DNA of 64,000 nt from Macrothele yani (GCA_039090855.1 CM077023.1:79087127-79151126); one strand, 5' to 3'. Shown: positions 22,928 through 33,289, numbered from the stretch's first letter. Made by a program: numbers and translations. Notes: generated from the sequence alone by a model not told the origin.

Positions 22928-24010
22928 AGGGTGTTCGAAAAGTAACTATACGTCTATTTGATAGCAAAGAAATGTAAGATCTGTCTATTCCCAGGTGAAG
23001 TTACAGCTGTACAAGAATTAAAAGCAGCAGATCTCCAAAAGCATTTCTGCCACTGGTTTCAACAGTTTACCACTGAAACTACTGGTGGTATTCTGGATCA
23101 TACGTTCTTGACTGATGAGACGTGGTTTCATTTATCGCTGTATGTGAATGCTCAAAACAACCAATTAAAATCCAGAGAGGCTAAATGAGACGCCTCTGCA
23201 TCAGCAGAAGCTTGGTGTTTTTGTTGCAATCTGCTAAAAAAAAAAAGAAAAAAAAAAGACTCATCTGCCCAATTTTCTTCAACGAAGCATAAACTCTGAA
23301 TGTTGCTGTTCGAATATTCTCTACCAATTCATCAACGAACTCGATGAGGAGAACATCAGCAATAAGTTGTTTCAACAAGACGGCTCCACGGCTCATACTG
23401 CTACACCATCGATAACGCTCCTGTACAAAATTTTTGGAGCTCGGATAATCTAAAAAGTCTGTGGCCCCTTCGCTCAACGGACTTGAGCCCGCCTGAGTTT
23501 TTTTCTTTGAGGAGTAGCGAAAAATATTACCAAGAAAAACCGCATACATTTCCAGGGATCGAAGCCTCTGCAACTACTTACGTCAGAAGCATACCACAAG
23601 AAGAGCTTATGAAGGTTTTCCAAAACAATATAAAACGGGTTTAGGCTTGTTTGGGTGTTTGTGGTCATTTTCAAAATCTGTTGTAATGGACTGAATATGT
23701 AAGTGAAAATAGTCAATAACAAACAAATTATAATATTAAGATAATGCATTTCATTGCCTTGAAATAGGTGTTCTGTTACTTTCCGATCGGTGCAGAACCA
23801 CTGTAAGTAAATATTACAAACAAATTATAATATTAAGACAATACATTTCATTGCTCTAAAATTGGTGTTTGGTTCCTTTCCGATCGATGTACAGCTACTG
23901 TAAGTAACTATGGTCAATGACAAACAAATTGTAATATTAAGATAATATATTTCTTTGTGTATGTGCTTCAAAATAGGTGTTCGGTTACTTTCCAATAAGT
24001 GTATAGTTAC
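22928..24010 (+). mobile_element. Mariner-like transposon relic with repeated right end
   Basis: Left end GGGTGTTCGAAAAGTAACTA at 22929. Related inverted sequence (GGTGTTC-GTTACTTTCC and GTATAGTTAC) recurs in each unit of a tandem repeat on the right (23680-24098). The body holds a broken transposase. Exact right boundary and target duplication are not resolved. Confidence 0.6.
22958..23640 (+). pseudogene. Mariner-like transposase, catalytic region
   Basis: The first catalytic block, FLTDETWFHLSLYVNAQNN, is at about 23105-23160. After a frameshifting A-rich insert (23235-23260), the second block, LFQQDGSTAHTA, is readable near 23370-23400, followed by KIFGARII. Then the FFL-GVAKN region and the KPLQLL and NGFRL C-terminal parts appear in shifting frames. 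Both catalytic aspartates seen are kept but the reading frame is not. The N-terminal DNA-binding half of a similar protein is the fragment at 2763-3020. Confidence 0.7.
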
Positions 24011-24098
24011 TGTAAATAAATATGGACAAAAACAAAGTAACACTAAGAATTCTTTGCTTTGACATAGGTGTATAGGTACTTTGTATAGGTATTTTACG
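23680..24098 (+). repeat. Four-unit tandem repeat of transposon end
   Basis: Units of about 90-120 bp begin TGTAA(G/T) at about 23680, 23800, 23898 and 24011. Each holds ACAAA(C)-ATAATATTAAGA, then GGTGTTC or GGTGTTT, then GTTACTTTCC. The repeated motif resembles the left transposon end in reverse, so these may be subterminal binding-site arrays. Confidence 0.75.
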
Positions 24099-24099
24099 A

Positions 24100-24465
24100 A
24101 AACATTGTAGTTGAATTAAGTGATAATAAAGTAGCTTCAGTAAGAAATTAAAAGGACTTAGCATAATGTGCTCTCTGGTTCAGGCAAATACTATCGTTTT
24201 CTGTAGCAGCAGTTTTCGTTGCTAGATAAACAATTAGGAAAATGACATAAAAAAAAAATGCCCCATGAAGCAAATATAATGGAATATCATGAGAAACAAA
24301 AAAAATAAATGTGGTTGACTGGAATAATCTGTTTTGCTGTCAGAAACAGATATTTTTATATAAAGCATTGCAAATACATTTTTGTATTATTGGCGTAGTT
24401 ACGGATGTGCCCCGATCTTTCTGACACTTACATGTGGCTCTCTCCAGGAAAACTAACGCAGCAAT
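24100..24465. other. Unassigned sequence
   Basis: No feature recognised. Confidence 0.35.
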
Positions 24466-24469
24466 AATC

Positions 24470-24790
24470 TATGCTGGAGAAAACAGCATATGAGAAAATA
24501 TGGAAATGTGCTAGTACAGAGCATTAGTACATGAATTAGATTTCTTTCCTGAGAGAAAATATATAGTGTTGCAAAGAAATAATTCATTTTAATGAAAGAA
24601 ACGAATTCATTTTGAAGTTTACTTTCTCATATTCTGTTTTCTCCTGCATAAGTTTTGTTGTATTATTTTGCCTTGAGAAAGCCATGCGTAGGTGCGCGAA
24701 AGCTTGGCGCATGTTCACTATTAATAAAACGGATATGTTTGTAAAAGTTTGTATTTACTTAGTGTAATAATACAACAGGAATTTGTCGGC
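24470..24790 (+). mobile_element. Penelope-like element 3' end fragment
   Basis: At 24671-24707 the motif CCTTGAGAAAGCC ... GCGAAAGCTTGGCG matches the motif found in both arms of the PLE palindrome at 25268-26022. An inverted pair (GGAGAAAACAG at 24475 with CTGTTTTCTCC at 24638) lies on its left. Similar sequence to 24500-24600 also occurs at 22670-22760. No coding part remains. Confidence 0.5.
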
Positions 24791-24804
24791 GAAGGAGGTT
24801 GAAA

Positions 24805-24930
24805 TCGCGTCTCTTCGCTCCGGAGTGAGTTGCTCTAACTGACTATGCTATACCAACGGAATGTACTGCTGCAGATTTCTCGTCTTGACACGTGCTTCAC
24901 CTCTGTAGTACGTCACATCATCTCCCGCTT
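24805..24930 (-). repeat. Family A SINE, diverged
   Basis: On the minus strand it reads GTGACGTACTACAGAGG, then GACGAGAAATCTGCAGC, then a decayed tRNA head containing CTCCGGAG. The same order is seen at 25003, 42990 and 62830. Confidence 0.75.
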
Positions 24931-25002
24931 ATTTTTTTTTAAGCCAAAAAAGACGATGTGTGGAAAGAATATTTCACATTTTTCAAACAACCTAAATTTC
25001 TA

Positions 25003-25133
25003 GGTGATCGAAACCGCGTTTCCTCGCTCCGGAGTGAGTTGCTTTAAACGACTAAGCTACACCGACAGAATGTATCGCTGCAGATTTGTCGTCTTGACAT
25101 GTGCTTTACCACTGTAATGCGTCACAGTATAAT
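25003..25133 (-). repeat. Family A SINE, diverged
   Basis: Second of two neighbouring same-orientation copies, with CTCCGGAG (25025-25040), GACAAATCTGCAGCG and TGTGACGCATTACAG on the minus strand. Confidence 0.75.
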
Positions 25134-25482
25134 AGTGCTTCGTATTTACTTATATTCCTTTTATACAGAATATTTCTTCATTTAAAGTAATCATGGTTTA
25201 TTATTCAATTCATATTTTACAAATGACTTAGAAATGAAATTTGTTGCTGTTCTTCCGCTTTTTTCTTATACTCAAGAGACGCAAATAACGTATTAAATCC
25301 GTTTATTTTTGCGGCGTAGTAAGTACTAAGGTTCGCCAAGCTTTCGTACTCCACTAGGAGGCTTTCTCAAGGCAATGGTAGACATAAAAATGCAGGGAAT
25401 TGGAACACGTAAGGAACAAAGACGATTTTTGAAATAACGCGGGTAACATCACGAGATTATTGCAGGAATTTTCATCACGCAA

Positions 25483-25612
25483 TTATGCGGTGTGTCGCGA
25501 AGTGTTTCCATCTTTTAATAATGCATGCCAAGCCCTTGGTAGTTCAGTAGAAACTATAGCATTGCACGCTAGTTTGCTGGATAGGATTTCGCCTGTTTCC
25601 CTGATGGCAGTC
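25483..25612 (-). pseudogene. PLE endonuclease C-terminal tail, left arm
   Basis: Minus-strand frame AIRETGEILSSKLACNAIV, then ELPRAWHALLKDG and a stop at 25483. It follows the C-terminal pattern of GIY-YIG endonucleases of PLEs (R-E-x-(V/I)-E-I, then an RAW-LL ending) with the presumed catalytic glutamate kept. Only about 40 residues of the domain remain. Confidence 0.55.
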
Positions 25613-25680
25613 TCTAAAATTCGTGTATGGGGCAATTCTTCTAATATTATTCCATTGAGGATATACTGTGTTAGAAGAAT

Positions 25681-25807
25681 TGCCATCAGGGAAACAGTCG
25701 AAATCCTATCCAGCAAACTAGCGTGCAATGATATAGTTTCTACTGAACTACCAAGAGCTTGGCATGCATTATTAAAAGATGGAAACACATCGCGACACAC
25801 CGTGTAA
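25681..25807 (+). pseudogene. PLE endonuclease C-terminal tail, right arm
   Basis: Plus-strand mirror of the left arm: AIRETVEILSSKLACNDIV, then ELPRAWHALLKDG and a stop at 25805-25807. It differs from the left arm by a few residues (V for G, D for A). The hammerhead-like motif lies 105 bp downstream. Confidence 0.55.
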
Positions 25808-26117
25808 CTGCGTGATGAAAATTCGTGTAATACGCTCGTGATGTCACCCGCGTTATTTCAGAAATCGTCTTTGTTTTTTACGTGTTCCAATTCCCTGCAT
25901 TTTTATGTCTACCATTGCCTTGAGAAAGCCTCCCAGTGGAGTGCGGAAACTTGGCGAATCTTTGTACTTACTACGCCGCAAAAATAAACGGATTTAATAC
26001 GCTATTTGCGTCTCTTGAGTATTCCCAGTGCGGTGTATTTATGATTACCTTTTTTCTTTTCTTTTTGTCAATATGTGAAATTCTGATAACAATTTTGTAA
26101 TTTTTTTTTGTAATATA

Positions 26118-27395
26118 CGTAGGCCATTTCAAAAGTTTTGTACACTGCGCAGGCGCTGCCCCCATGATGATGCAATTGCTCTAATCGTTGCGCCAGTTAT
26201 GAGTCAGACTTCAGCATACAAAGTTGTGTCTACGTTTGCTTGCTAATTTGTTCCTGTTCCGAAAAATTCTGCCTAGAAATGGAGGAACAAAGTGAGTCAG
26301 GTCGACCAGCGATCCTACATTAAAATTGAAATTTTGCGAGGAAAATCCTCTACCGAAATCCATAAAGCTTTGTGTAAAGTTTGTGGAGTTAGTGCATGTA
26401 GTGGATTGGGGCACAGTGTCACAGTGGGCTTCTAGTTTCCCCCAAGGTCGGGAAAGCATTGAAGACGACCGAAGAAGCGGCCGGCCATCAGATGCAACGG
26501 ACAACACTTCTGTGGTTATCGTCAACAGCATTTTGGAAGAAGATTGACGGAAAACATGTGAAGAGCCTGCATGTTAAGCAAACATGTCTACCGCTTCGGT
26601 TTTCAGAATCCTAACAGAAAAATTACAGAAGAGAAAAGTGGCTGTCAAATGGGTTCCGCATAATCTGAGTAAAGAGCAGCAAGCAGTTCGCAAAGGAATC
26701 GCAGAAGAATTGCTTCAGCGGTACGAGACACAAAGCGAGCAGTTTTTGGACAGAACTGTTGCTATAGATGAAACCTGGGTACGATATTTTGAACCAGAAC
26801 TGAAATCTCAGTCCACTCAGTAGAAACATCCAGAATCACCTCGCTAGAAAAATTCCACCGCCAACAATCGAAGGTAAAGCTGATGATGGTTATGGCCTAG
26901 GTTGGAGTGATAGCAACAGACAGAGTGCCCGAGGGACCACTGTAAGAGCGGAGTACTACAGAAGGTTTTTGCAAAATGTTTTGCGCCCAAAGATTCGCTA
27001 AAGAAGGCCCAACATGCTCGAAGCTGGTGTCATCATTTTGCACAACAACGCGAGGTTGCATGTTGCCCGTAGAGTAAGAAACATTCTGGAAAAGTATGGA
27101 TGGGAATTGCTTCTCCACGCGCCATACGGAGCCCACCGGACTCTGACTTATTCCCAAAACTGAAGAACCCACTCCGCATGTAATGATTCAGTACGATTGA
27201 GGATGTTTCTAATGAGGTGACCCGAGTAACCCGACGCCTCAACAATGAAGGGGAATACAAGACTTGTTCAAACGTTAGGCCGCTGTCATAAAGAAACATG
27301 GAGATTACTTCGAAGGCCTGTAAAGGTATGTTGTGAAATAAATTCGTTTTTTAAGAGATAGCCCACGGTGTGCAAAACTTTTGAAATGACCCTCA
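26118..27395 (+). mobile_element. Mariner-family transposon, complete length, dead
   Basis: 1,278 bp bounded by TA at 26116-26117 and 27396-27397. The inverted ends match from CATTTCAAAAGTTTTG(T/C)ACAC inward (26125-26144 and 27369-27388), about 28 bp in all with a few mismatches. Length, TIR size and TA duplication are those of a mariner. The transposase inside is broken by stops and shifts. Confidence 0.92.
26281..27330 (+). pseudogene. Mariner transposase pseudogene
   Basis: Starts near 26281 (EVNHRSYIKIEILRGKSS in a shifted frame) with the HTH segment, then QGRESIEDDRRSGRPSDATD (26440-26500), LSKEQQAVRKGIAEELL and the first catalytic block VAIDETWVRYFEPE at about 26758-26800. The second block reads VIILHNNARLHVA where the family has H-D-N, so the second catalytic aspartate is now asparagine. 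The tail has SDLFPKLKNPLR and an EDV-NEV segment. At least four frame breaks; no activity is possible. Confidence 0.9.
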
Positions 27396-27439
27396 TATGT
27401 AGCTAAAAATTTCCTTATGATTTTAACTTTGTCGAGGAG

Positions 27440-27620
27440 AAGACAACTATCTTGGGGTCAAAAGCCTGAGTACACAACACCTCGTACTGTCCTGCTTGAG
27501 TTCGAATCTCCAGTAAAACAATATTCATTGTTATTGCCTTGATTCTTGTCATTTCTTGAGAGCAGTGGCTCAAAATAAGAGACGGTGATTCCATTTAGGT
27601 TCACATTTTCATGTGAGTCA
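27440..27620 (+). repeat. Possible decayed tRNA-SINE
   Basis: A B-box-like GAGTTCGAATCTCC at 27500 and a downstream AGTGGCTCAAAATAAGAGACGG that resembles the family B body. Weak. Confidence 0.3.
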
Positions 27621-28015
27621 TTAAATTATACCCGATTACCCCAAAATGTTAACAGTTCATATTTGCAGGTTGTGAGATGACAAAACGCTAAAAATAAATA
27701 AATAAAAATAAACCTTTTTACATGGAAATTGTGAAACCAAAGTTTGAGAAAGTAGTTGCATCAGAGTGCAACTATTGCATTTTTATCCCTTTATTTCCAT
27801 ATTAAACCAGAGATGCATATTCAAGAAATCATTTGTTTAGTAATATTTGGGTTTATGAAGCGTATGCAATATGTGTAAGTTCTAATTCCAGAAAACTACC
27901 CACTTAAACGCGCCTGAAGTAAAATTACGTAAGCTTTAATTAACTGCATTTAATTTCAGCACTGTGTGTCTGATATTTTTCATGTGCACATTCGATAATG
28001 CTTTTGTGGGGCTAT

Positions 28016-28070
<55 letters not shown>

Positions 28071-29195
28071 TTATTAGCAGGGATTGATATTGCACCTATC
28101 AATGTTTAGAAATACGTACTATTTTTTTCTTTTTGGTCTAATATTTTGAGGAAATAAATTAACTGCCAGTTCATAAAGACTGTTTAGTCTTGTAAGCGGA
28201 AACGTTTCCGTTATCTTCGGTATCAATCCAAAATCTTTCTTCAAGAAGCAAAAGAAAAGAAAAATATGCCTCACAAGATGGAGAAAGTTGTTTACCAAGC
28301 TGATGGATCTTTGATGTGAGAGTTTTAATTACCTCATCCGAGATAAATGAAACTAAAAAAAAAAAAAAAAAGGAAAAGCAAGGAGTGATAATTGTTGAAC
28401 AGACCACCATTATCAGTGTGTTTACTTCTGCCAGCTTTCAAAATGGCGTGTTTTGATAAACATCTCTTGCATTTTTATGCTGTCAGTGTGCTGATATAAA
28501 CTTCTAGGGGCTATTAACAAAATAAGAGCCTCATTCGCTTTAGCTTTCTTCTTCCTTTTACTGAGTAAACTAGAGGACATACATGTAAGACCACCATGAA
28601 CAAGCACGTGTGGTAGCCATGTCTTATCATTTATATATATTGGCACATAGTCCCTGTGTAAGTCCATCCCTTGATGACAAGAAGGTCAACTTCTCTACGA
28701 GAACCGTGCATGATATCCTTTTCTTTAACCTAACTTCCTTTGAGAAATTCAAAAACCTCCTCTTTGCTTTAGTGCTTTCTCTCCAGATATATCTGAAAAG
28801 AAAGAAGATATGACAGTGAGTTACACACATCAATACAACAATTTCAGGTAAGGAATGATGTTATGAATAGCACCTCAATTTTGTTTTGTGCATTTTTTCC
28901 GAAATAAATTTTTTACGCTGTAGTAATAAGCAATTAAAACTGAAAATATGATTCCTGGACATTCAACAGGTTTTACTTTGTGTTGATGTTCCTTAAATAA
29001 GGAACATTTTGTTATAGAAAACAACTCTAAATTTCTATATAACAAAATTTTTCATTTCTTGGAATCTGGCTCTTTCCAGAAAAAAATTCCTTTTATTTCA
29101 GTTAATTCCAGGGTAGTAGCTACGTCCCGAAACCGGGGAAGGAGAATGAACACTGAACAGTCAGCAGAGTGAGAGCTCTGCGTTCAACTACAAAT
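27620..29195. other. Unassigned sequence with a TC microsatellite
   Basis: A (TC)n run of about 50 bp at 28018-28068 and an A run at 28357-28373. An inverted pair (TTTTGTTATAGAAA near 29009, TTTCTATATAACAAAA near 29032) lies near the end. No gene recognised. Confidence 0.45.
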
Positions 29196-29198
29196 TGT

Positions 29199-29234
29199 AT
29201 TTTTTCACGAATATATATATTCGTGGAAAAATAC
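29199..29234. repeat. Perfect-like AT palindrome
   Basis: TATTTTTTCACGAATATA followed by TATATTCGTGGAAAAATA. One 36-bp hairpin with one or two mismatches. Confidence 0.75.
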
Positions 29235-29385
29235 TTTTATCTATAGATACAAGTTTTGCTTTGTTTTCTCAGCTTCTTTTGTTAATTTTCTTTACTAGCC
29301 AATAATTTCCTCGATCCAAAGAGTAAAGACAATAAAGTAAAATACAAAATATTAAAAAAGCGGGGAAAAGAAAATTGAACCCCCT

Positions 29386-29662
29386 AACTGTTAAAAAATT
29401 GTTGTAGGTTTCCCCAAAAAGTGGTGCAACACTAGCTGTACCACTTTTGGGGAAAAGATAAAGCATTGTGTCATGCATAAAATGCACAAAAACATGGCGC
29501 AATTATGCACCACAATGTGGTATTCATCCTCAATGGTGCAAAGCTGCACCCATTGCAGCATTTTTATTGTTTGTTTCATGCATCAAACAATGGTTTACCT
29601 TTGCCCCAAAAGCTGGAGTCACACCAATTTTCGGTGCAACCTACTACACATTTTTTACAGTG
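29386..29662. mobile_element. Fold-back MITE, about 277 bp
   Basis: Nearly the whole unit is two inverted arms (29386-29520 and 29530-29662). Ends read ACTGTTAAAAAATTG and, inverted, CACTGTAAAAAATG. Shared inner blocks include CACTTTTGGGG against CAGCTTTTGGGG and ATGCACCACA. A TA lies just outside the left end. The many small frames here are by-products of the fold-back. Confidence 0.7.
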
Positions 29663-29765
29663 ATTGAAATATAAAAAATTAATCACTATCTCTTAAGTGA
29701 TTGAATTGCAGGTTTCTTATCGCCGGAAGCAAACTGACTCTCAACTAGCATGGAAAAGAAATACG

Positions 29766-30604
29766 CAGTGGAACCTCGGTTATACGTTTTTCTAGGGGAT
29801 GGCCTTAAATGCAAGTATTGTATAAATGTAAAAAAAAAAACGTATACAAGAAATTTCAAAATGTTAAATACTATTGCAAGATTTTGAATGCCCACAACAA
29901 GAAAAAACAACAAGAGAGGGACTTGCAATTTTAGATTACGCTAATTCGTGATGTAAGACACACGTATGTATATACATAAATACTTCGCTTGCCACCTTAA
30001 GCCTATATCTACGTTGACTTTTATATTTTTTTATTAAAATTTCATTATAAAAACCAAGTTAAGAAATTTTATACGATTTCGTACTCTTTTAGTATATGAA
30101 AAAACAAAACTTACCTTTGAAGCACTAAGCAGAAAATCCGCATACGATTTTGTTTTATACGTATCCGAATTACGCATCTTTTACTTATAACCATCGCTGT
30201 TTTCAAAGCTGTTTGTCCACTAGATTCAGCATAAGTGACTAGAAAAATATTCACTAATCTTTGCTTACTTCAAATTTCTTGAATTCAGAGAAGAAAGAGA
30301 AACGTGAACGCTATTTAGTAAATTTTTCTATTGCTTCATCTGTTTCATGGCTGCAAGAAACGATGTCTCATTTCTCCTAAAGTTTGAATATAACGGGTTA
30401 CGTATAAAAGAACCAAGGAACCGTGTATTTTTGATAACCTAAAATTCCAGATTTGACGTATAATAGTCAAAAGCGTATAAATGAATTATGTATAACCGAA
30501 TTGAAAAGGCGATAGAAATTACAGTAAAATATCTGGACTAGCGCAAAATCCCGTGTAAAAGGGAAAAACGTATAACCGGGAAAGGTATAACTGAGGTTCC
30601 ACTG
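29766..30604. mobile_element. pogo/Tigger-like non-autonomous transposon
   Basis: Inverted ends CAGTGGAACCTCGGTTATAC at 29766 and, reversed, CAGTGGAACCTCAGTTATAC ending at 30604, followed by TA. The CAGTGGAACCTC start is typical of Tigger-type Tc1/mariner elements. The body has several scattered TATACG-like copies of the terminal motif and no transposase. Confidence 0.75.
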
Positions 30605-30922
30605 TATTTCTTTAGTTTACTATTCTCGCCCCTTTCTGTGGATACACGCAATACAATCGAGGAGTTATGATATCACATTTCAACTCTTTCTACACCTCTT
30701 CTTCGGTTCCACTTTTTTTTCTTCATTTTTAATTGCGCAATCTCCTTCGCTGGTGCACGGAGGTAGCTTCAACTTACCGAGGTCAATAAGCAAACTTTCT
30801 CCCTTCCCCTCACAAAAACCAAGAACCTTCAGATTAAACGTAGCAAACCCTTTTTCTCTCATGCCCGAATCTTGAAACTGCTCCTAATAGCCGGAAAAAG
30901 TTGAACCTGAATAAGTTGAAAG

Positions 30923-30966
<44 letters not shown>

Positions 30967-31650
30967 TTCTCTTGCACAAAGTTTTCCCTTCAGTACTCTT
31001 TTCCAACGCCTAGAGTGATACATTTAGCTGAAATGTTCCATCTACAGCACTTTATTTTAGGCAATTAACTACCTAGGATTTTTTTAAACAGCAGCTTAGC
31101 ATCTCACTTACGATGTAACGAACGGTGCTTCAGCTCTGGCTTCTTCTTCTTCTTTTTTTTTTCTTTTTGTAACGTTCATCCATATTTTACGCTCTGAGAA
31201 AAAAAGGGGGCATTTCTATTTCCCTGACCTTTGACACCAACAAGCTCTGTGGCTGTGTGGTTAAGAATCATTGGCGCAATTGTTTCTCCTGATTCACTCC
31301 GAGAAGTAATTTCTTTTGAGTTTCCCATCGTGTGTGCTGTATCATTTCAATTTTTTTTTTTAAAGTGAAATACACGAATAAATAAGGTAAAGCATCTATG
31401 CTTACTTTGAAATACAAAACTGATTTTCATAAATCACCGAAAATAAAAGTTCAGAGAATTTACAACGTCCGTTTTTCGTGGGGGGCTGATCCTCCCATGA
31501 AGCTTTAGCAAGTAGAAATTATTTATCAAATTCATATCATTTTTTAATTTTTAAGGGTACTTTCTCATCTAACTGTTGTTGGATTTTAAAAAACTATTAA
31601 TCTCTTCCTGCATCAGGCGATATTTTTTATTCAATCTCTCGGTAAATTAC
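30605..31650. other. Unassigned sequence with CT microsatellite
   Basis: An interrupted CT tract lies at 30922-30972. A 60-residue minus-strand frame at 30680-30862 is not recognised. No repeat assigned. Confidence 0.4.
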
Positions 31651-31654
31651 AGAT

Positions 31655-31800
31655 TTCAGACAAATCTTCAGCATCTCAGTTCGGATCTTCAGCATCTCAT
31701 CTTACAAATCTTCAGCATCTCATCTTACAAATCTTCAGCATCTCATCTTACAAATCTTCAGCATCTCATCTTACAGATTTACTGATCGTCAGCACCTCAG
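31655..31800. repeat. 23-bp minisatellite
   Basis: About five copies of CTTCAGCATCTCATCTTACA plus AAT, with diverged ends. Confidence 0.9.
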
Positions 31801-32200
31801 TTCGCACCTTAGTTGGATCGACATGCAGCTCGAATTATGGCATATCTGCAGAGCTCAAATTATGAAATTGTAGATAAGCATTTCTTATCTGACAAAAAAT
31901 AAATTATACTTTCAACACTAATAAAAAAAATGTGTTTGAAACAACAAAATAGTTTTGTTGACCTGTTTTGTCGATTTATTTTGTTGCTTTAGCCAAACTC
32001 CATCGGAATTGTTTTGTTGGCAACACAAAAATATTTCGTTGGCTATATTTTGTTAATTCAACTATATGGAGATGGCATCGACCTTACGCCAAAGCGCACG
32101 TGATTACTAGCTACTCCATACGGGCACTACCAGACTACCACTGAATAGAAGAATCTCGTTTTGCGCTTAAGGTTTCGTTTTGAATTAAAGCTGACTGCCA

Positions 32201-32239
32201 ATTTTTATTTGCGATCGGTTCCTGATCGCAAATAAAAAT
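32201..32239. repeat. Hairpin, 16-bp stem
   Basis: ATTTTTATTTGCGATC paired with GATCGCAAATAAAAAT across a 7-nt loop. Confidence 0.85.
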
Positions 32240-32608
32240 TTGCACATAAGGTAATGATAAGAGTTGCAATTTATGTATAGAGCTTGATTTCATGTATAGG
32301 CTATATATACAGGGTGTTTCAAAATTCGTGAGGCAACCAAAGATTGAATGGTGATAGTACCCTGGAACATATAGAACGTTAAGAAAAATATTACGATTTT
32401 TGTTTTGTCTAACCAAAAATGTCAATAATTTGTTTCATCAAAAATTAAGGAAAACTTTTAAAAAGAAATCGGATTTAGAAATATATTACACACGCACCAA
32501 TATAGTGTCAATACATCGTTATGTCAAGTATAAATCGTCCGTGAACATTCCAGAAGGTAATAAACTGACCTTCAAATGCTGAATTCGCAGATAAGAATTT
32601 GCTCCTAA

Positions 32609-32645
32609 ATTTAGTTGAAATCTGCTCTTCAGATTTCAACTAAAT
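32609..32645. repeat. Hairpin, 16-bp perfect stem
   Basis: ATTTAGTTGAAATCTG and its exact inverse around a 5-nt centre. One arm and the following 100 bp recur at 42190-42295. Confidence 0.85.
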
Positions 32646-32730
32646 GGTTCTTTGCGAACGATATTAAAAACTAAGGCCGAGAGAGACAAAATGTGAAAAC
32701 ATTGTTCTAGTTTGCAAAAACGTAAGAAAT
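32620..32730 (+). repeat. Repeat shared with 42190-42295
   Basis: AACTAAGGCCGAGAGAG, ATGTGAAAACATTGTT and TTTGCAAAAACGTAAG are common to both places, in opposite orientation. Confidence 0.8.
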
Positions 32731-32734
32731 GTTT

Positions 32735-32796
32735 TTTTTTTTCAGAGTCAGCGAAAAACCGCTCGGTAAGAGGTTTTTCGCTGGCTCTGAAAAAAT
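32735..32796. repeat. Hairpin, about 25-bp stem
   Basis: CAGAGTCAGCGAAAAACC pairs with GGTTTTTCGCTGGCTCTG (one wobble) plus flanking T/A runs. Confidence 0.85.
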
Positions 32797-33289
32797 TTCC
32801 TCGTGACGTAGCACCGTTCAAATTCATTTAAACACCACCAGAAAATAAATACGGCAGGAAAAAAAAATGGCGGACACCTCCGAAATAAAAAATGGACACC
32901 TAGGGTCGAAAGGCACCGCCTGAAATTACTGCACCGGCAAAGTGTTGCCAGGACAAAGTGGCCCAGCTACATAACTCTAAATTTTGTTGGAGCAAGAAAT
33001 TACTGTGTCACGATAATAATACGTTTGGTTGCAGCAACAAAAGGTTTGATCACGGTAACAATACACATTGTTGGATCAAACAAATTCTCAAAAATCGACC
33101 TAGGCATTTTGTTAAATGAACAAAACGTTTTGTCATGATAACAATAAATTTTGTAGAATCAACAATAATTTTCAGCAAAATACTTTTGTAAATTCAACAA
33201 ACATTGTTGTTGACTGCATATCGGACAAATTTTTGTTTGGTGGATTCAACAATTTTTTTGGCTGAATTAACAAAACGTTTTTCTCAGTG

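Larger units (their letters stand above)
25268..26022. mobile_element. Penelope-like element palindrome 1
   Basis: Two inverted arms, about 25268-25609 and 25681-26022, match almost base for base: ATACTCAAGAGACGCAAATA outside, CTGATGGCA inside. They enclose a 71-bp centre that itself holds a smaller inverted pair (GGCAATTCTTCTAA with TTAGAAGAATTGCC). Each arm carries the last codons of a PLE GIY-YIG endonuclease and a hammerhead-like 3' motif, with 3' ends pointing outward. Two 5'-truncated copies in inverted junction are a known PLE arrangement. Confidence 0.7.
31916..33289. mobile_element. Non-autonomous element with TTTTGTT-repeat arms
   Basis: Left end CACTAATAAAAAAAATGTG and, inverted, right end CACTGAGAAAAACGTTTTG. 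Both arms (about 31930-32060 and 32975-33280) are built from many copies of an AACAAAA/TTTTGTT motif spaced 20-30 bp. The centre holds several hairpins and no transposase. No clear target duplication was seen, so superfamily is unknown. Confidence 0.55.

Noticed and set aside
25483..25800. Helitron-helicase-like string (VFPSFNNACQALG) in palindrome 1
   Set aside because: It is the antisense shadow of the endonuclease tail on the opposite arm; the other strand gives the better family pattern (RET-EI ... RAW-LL) and ends in a stop followed by the PLE 3' motif.
28018..28068. Regulatory GAGA/CT element
   Set aside because: A plain TC microsatellite with no nearby gene or promoter to regulate.
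30680..30862. 60-residue minus-strand frame with a basic C-terminus
   Set aside because: No recognised family, overlaps low-complexity sequence and has no supporting context.
31655..31800. CRISPR-like array
   Set aside because: Units are contiguous 23-bp repeats with no spacers, in a eukaryotic genome; it is a minisatellite.
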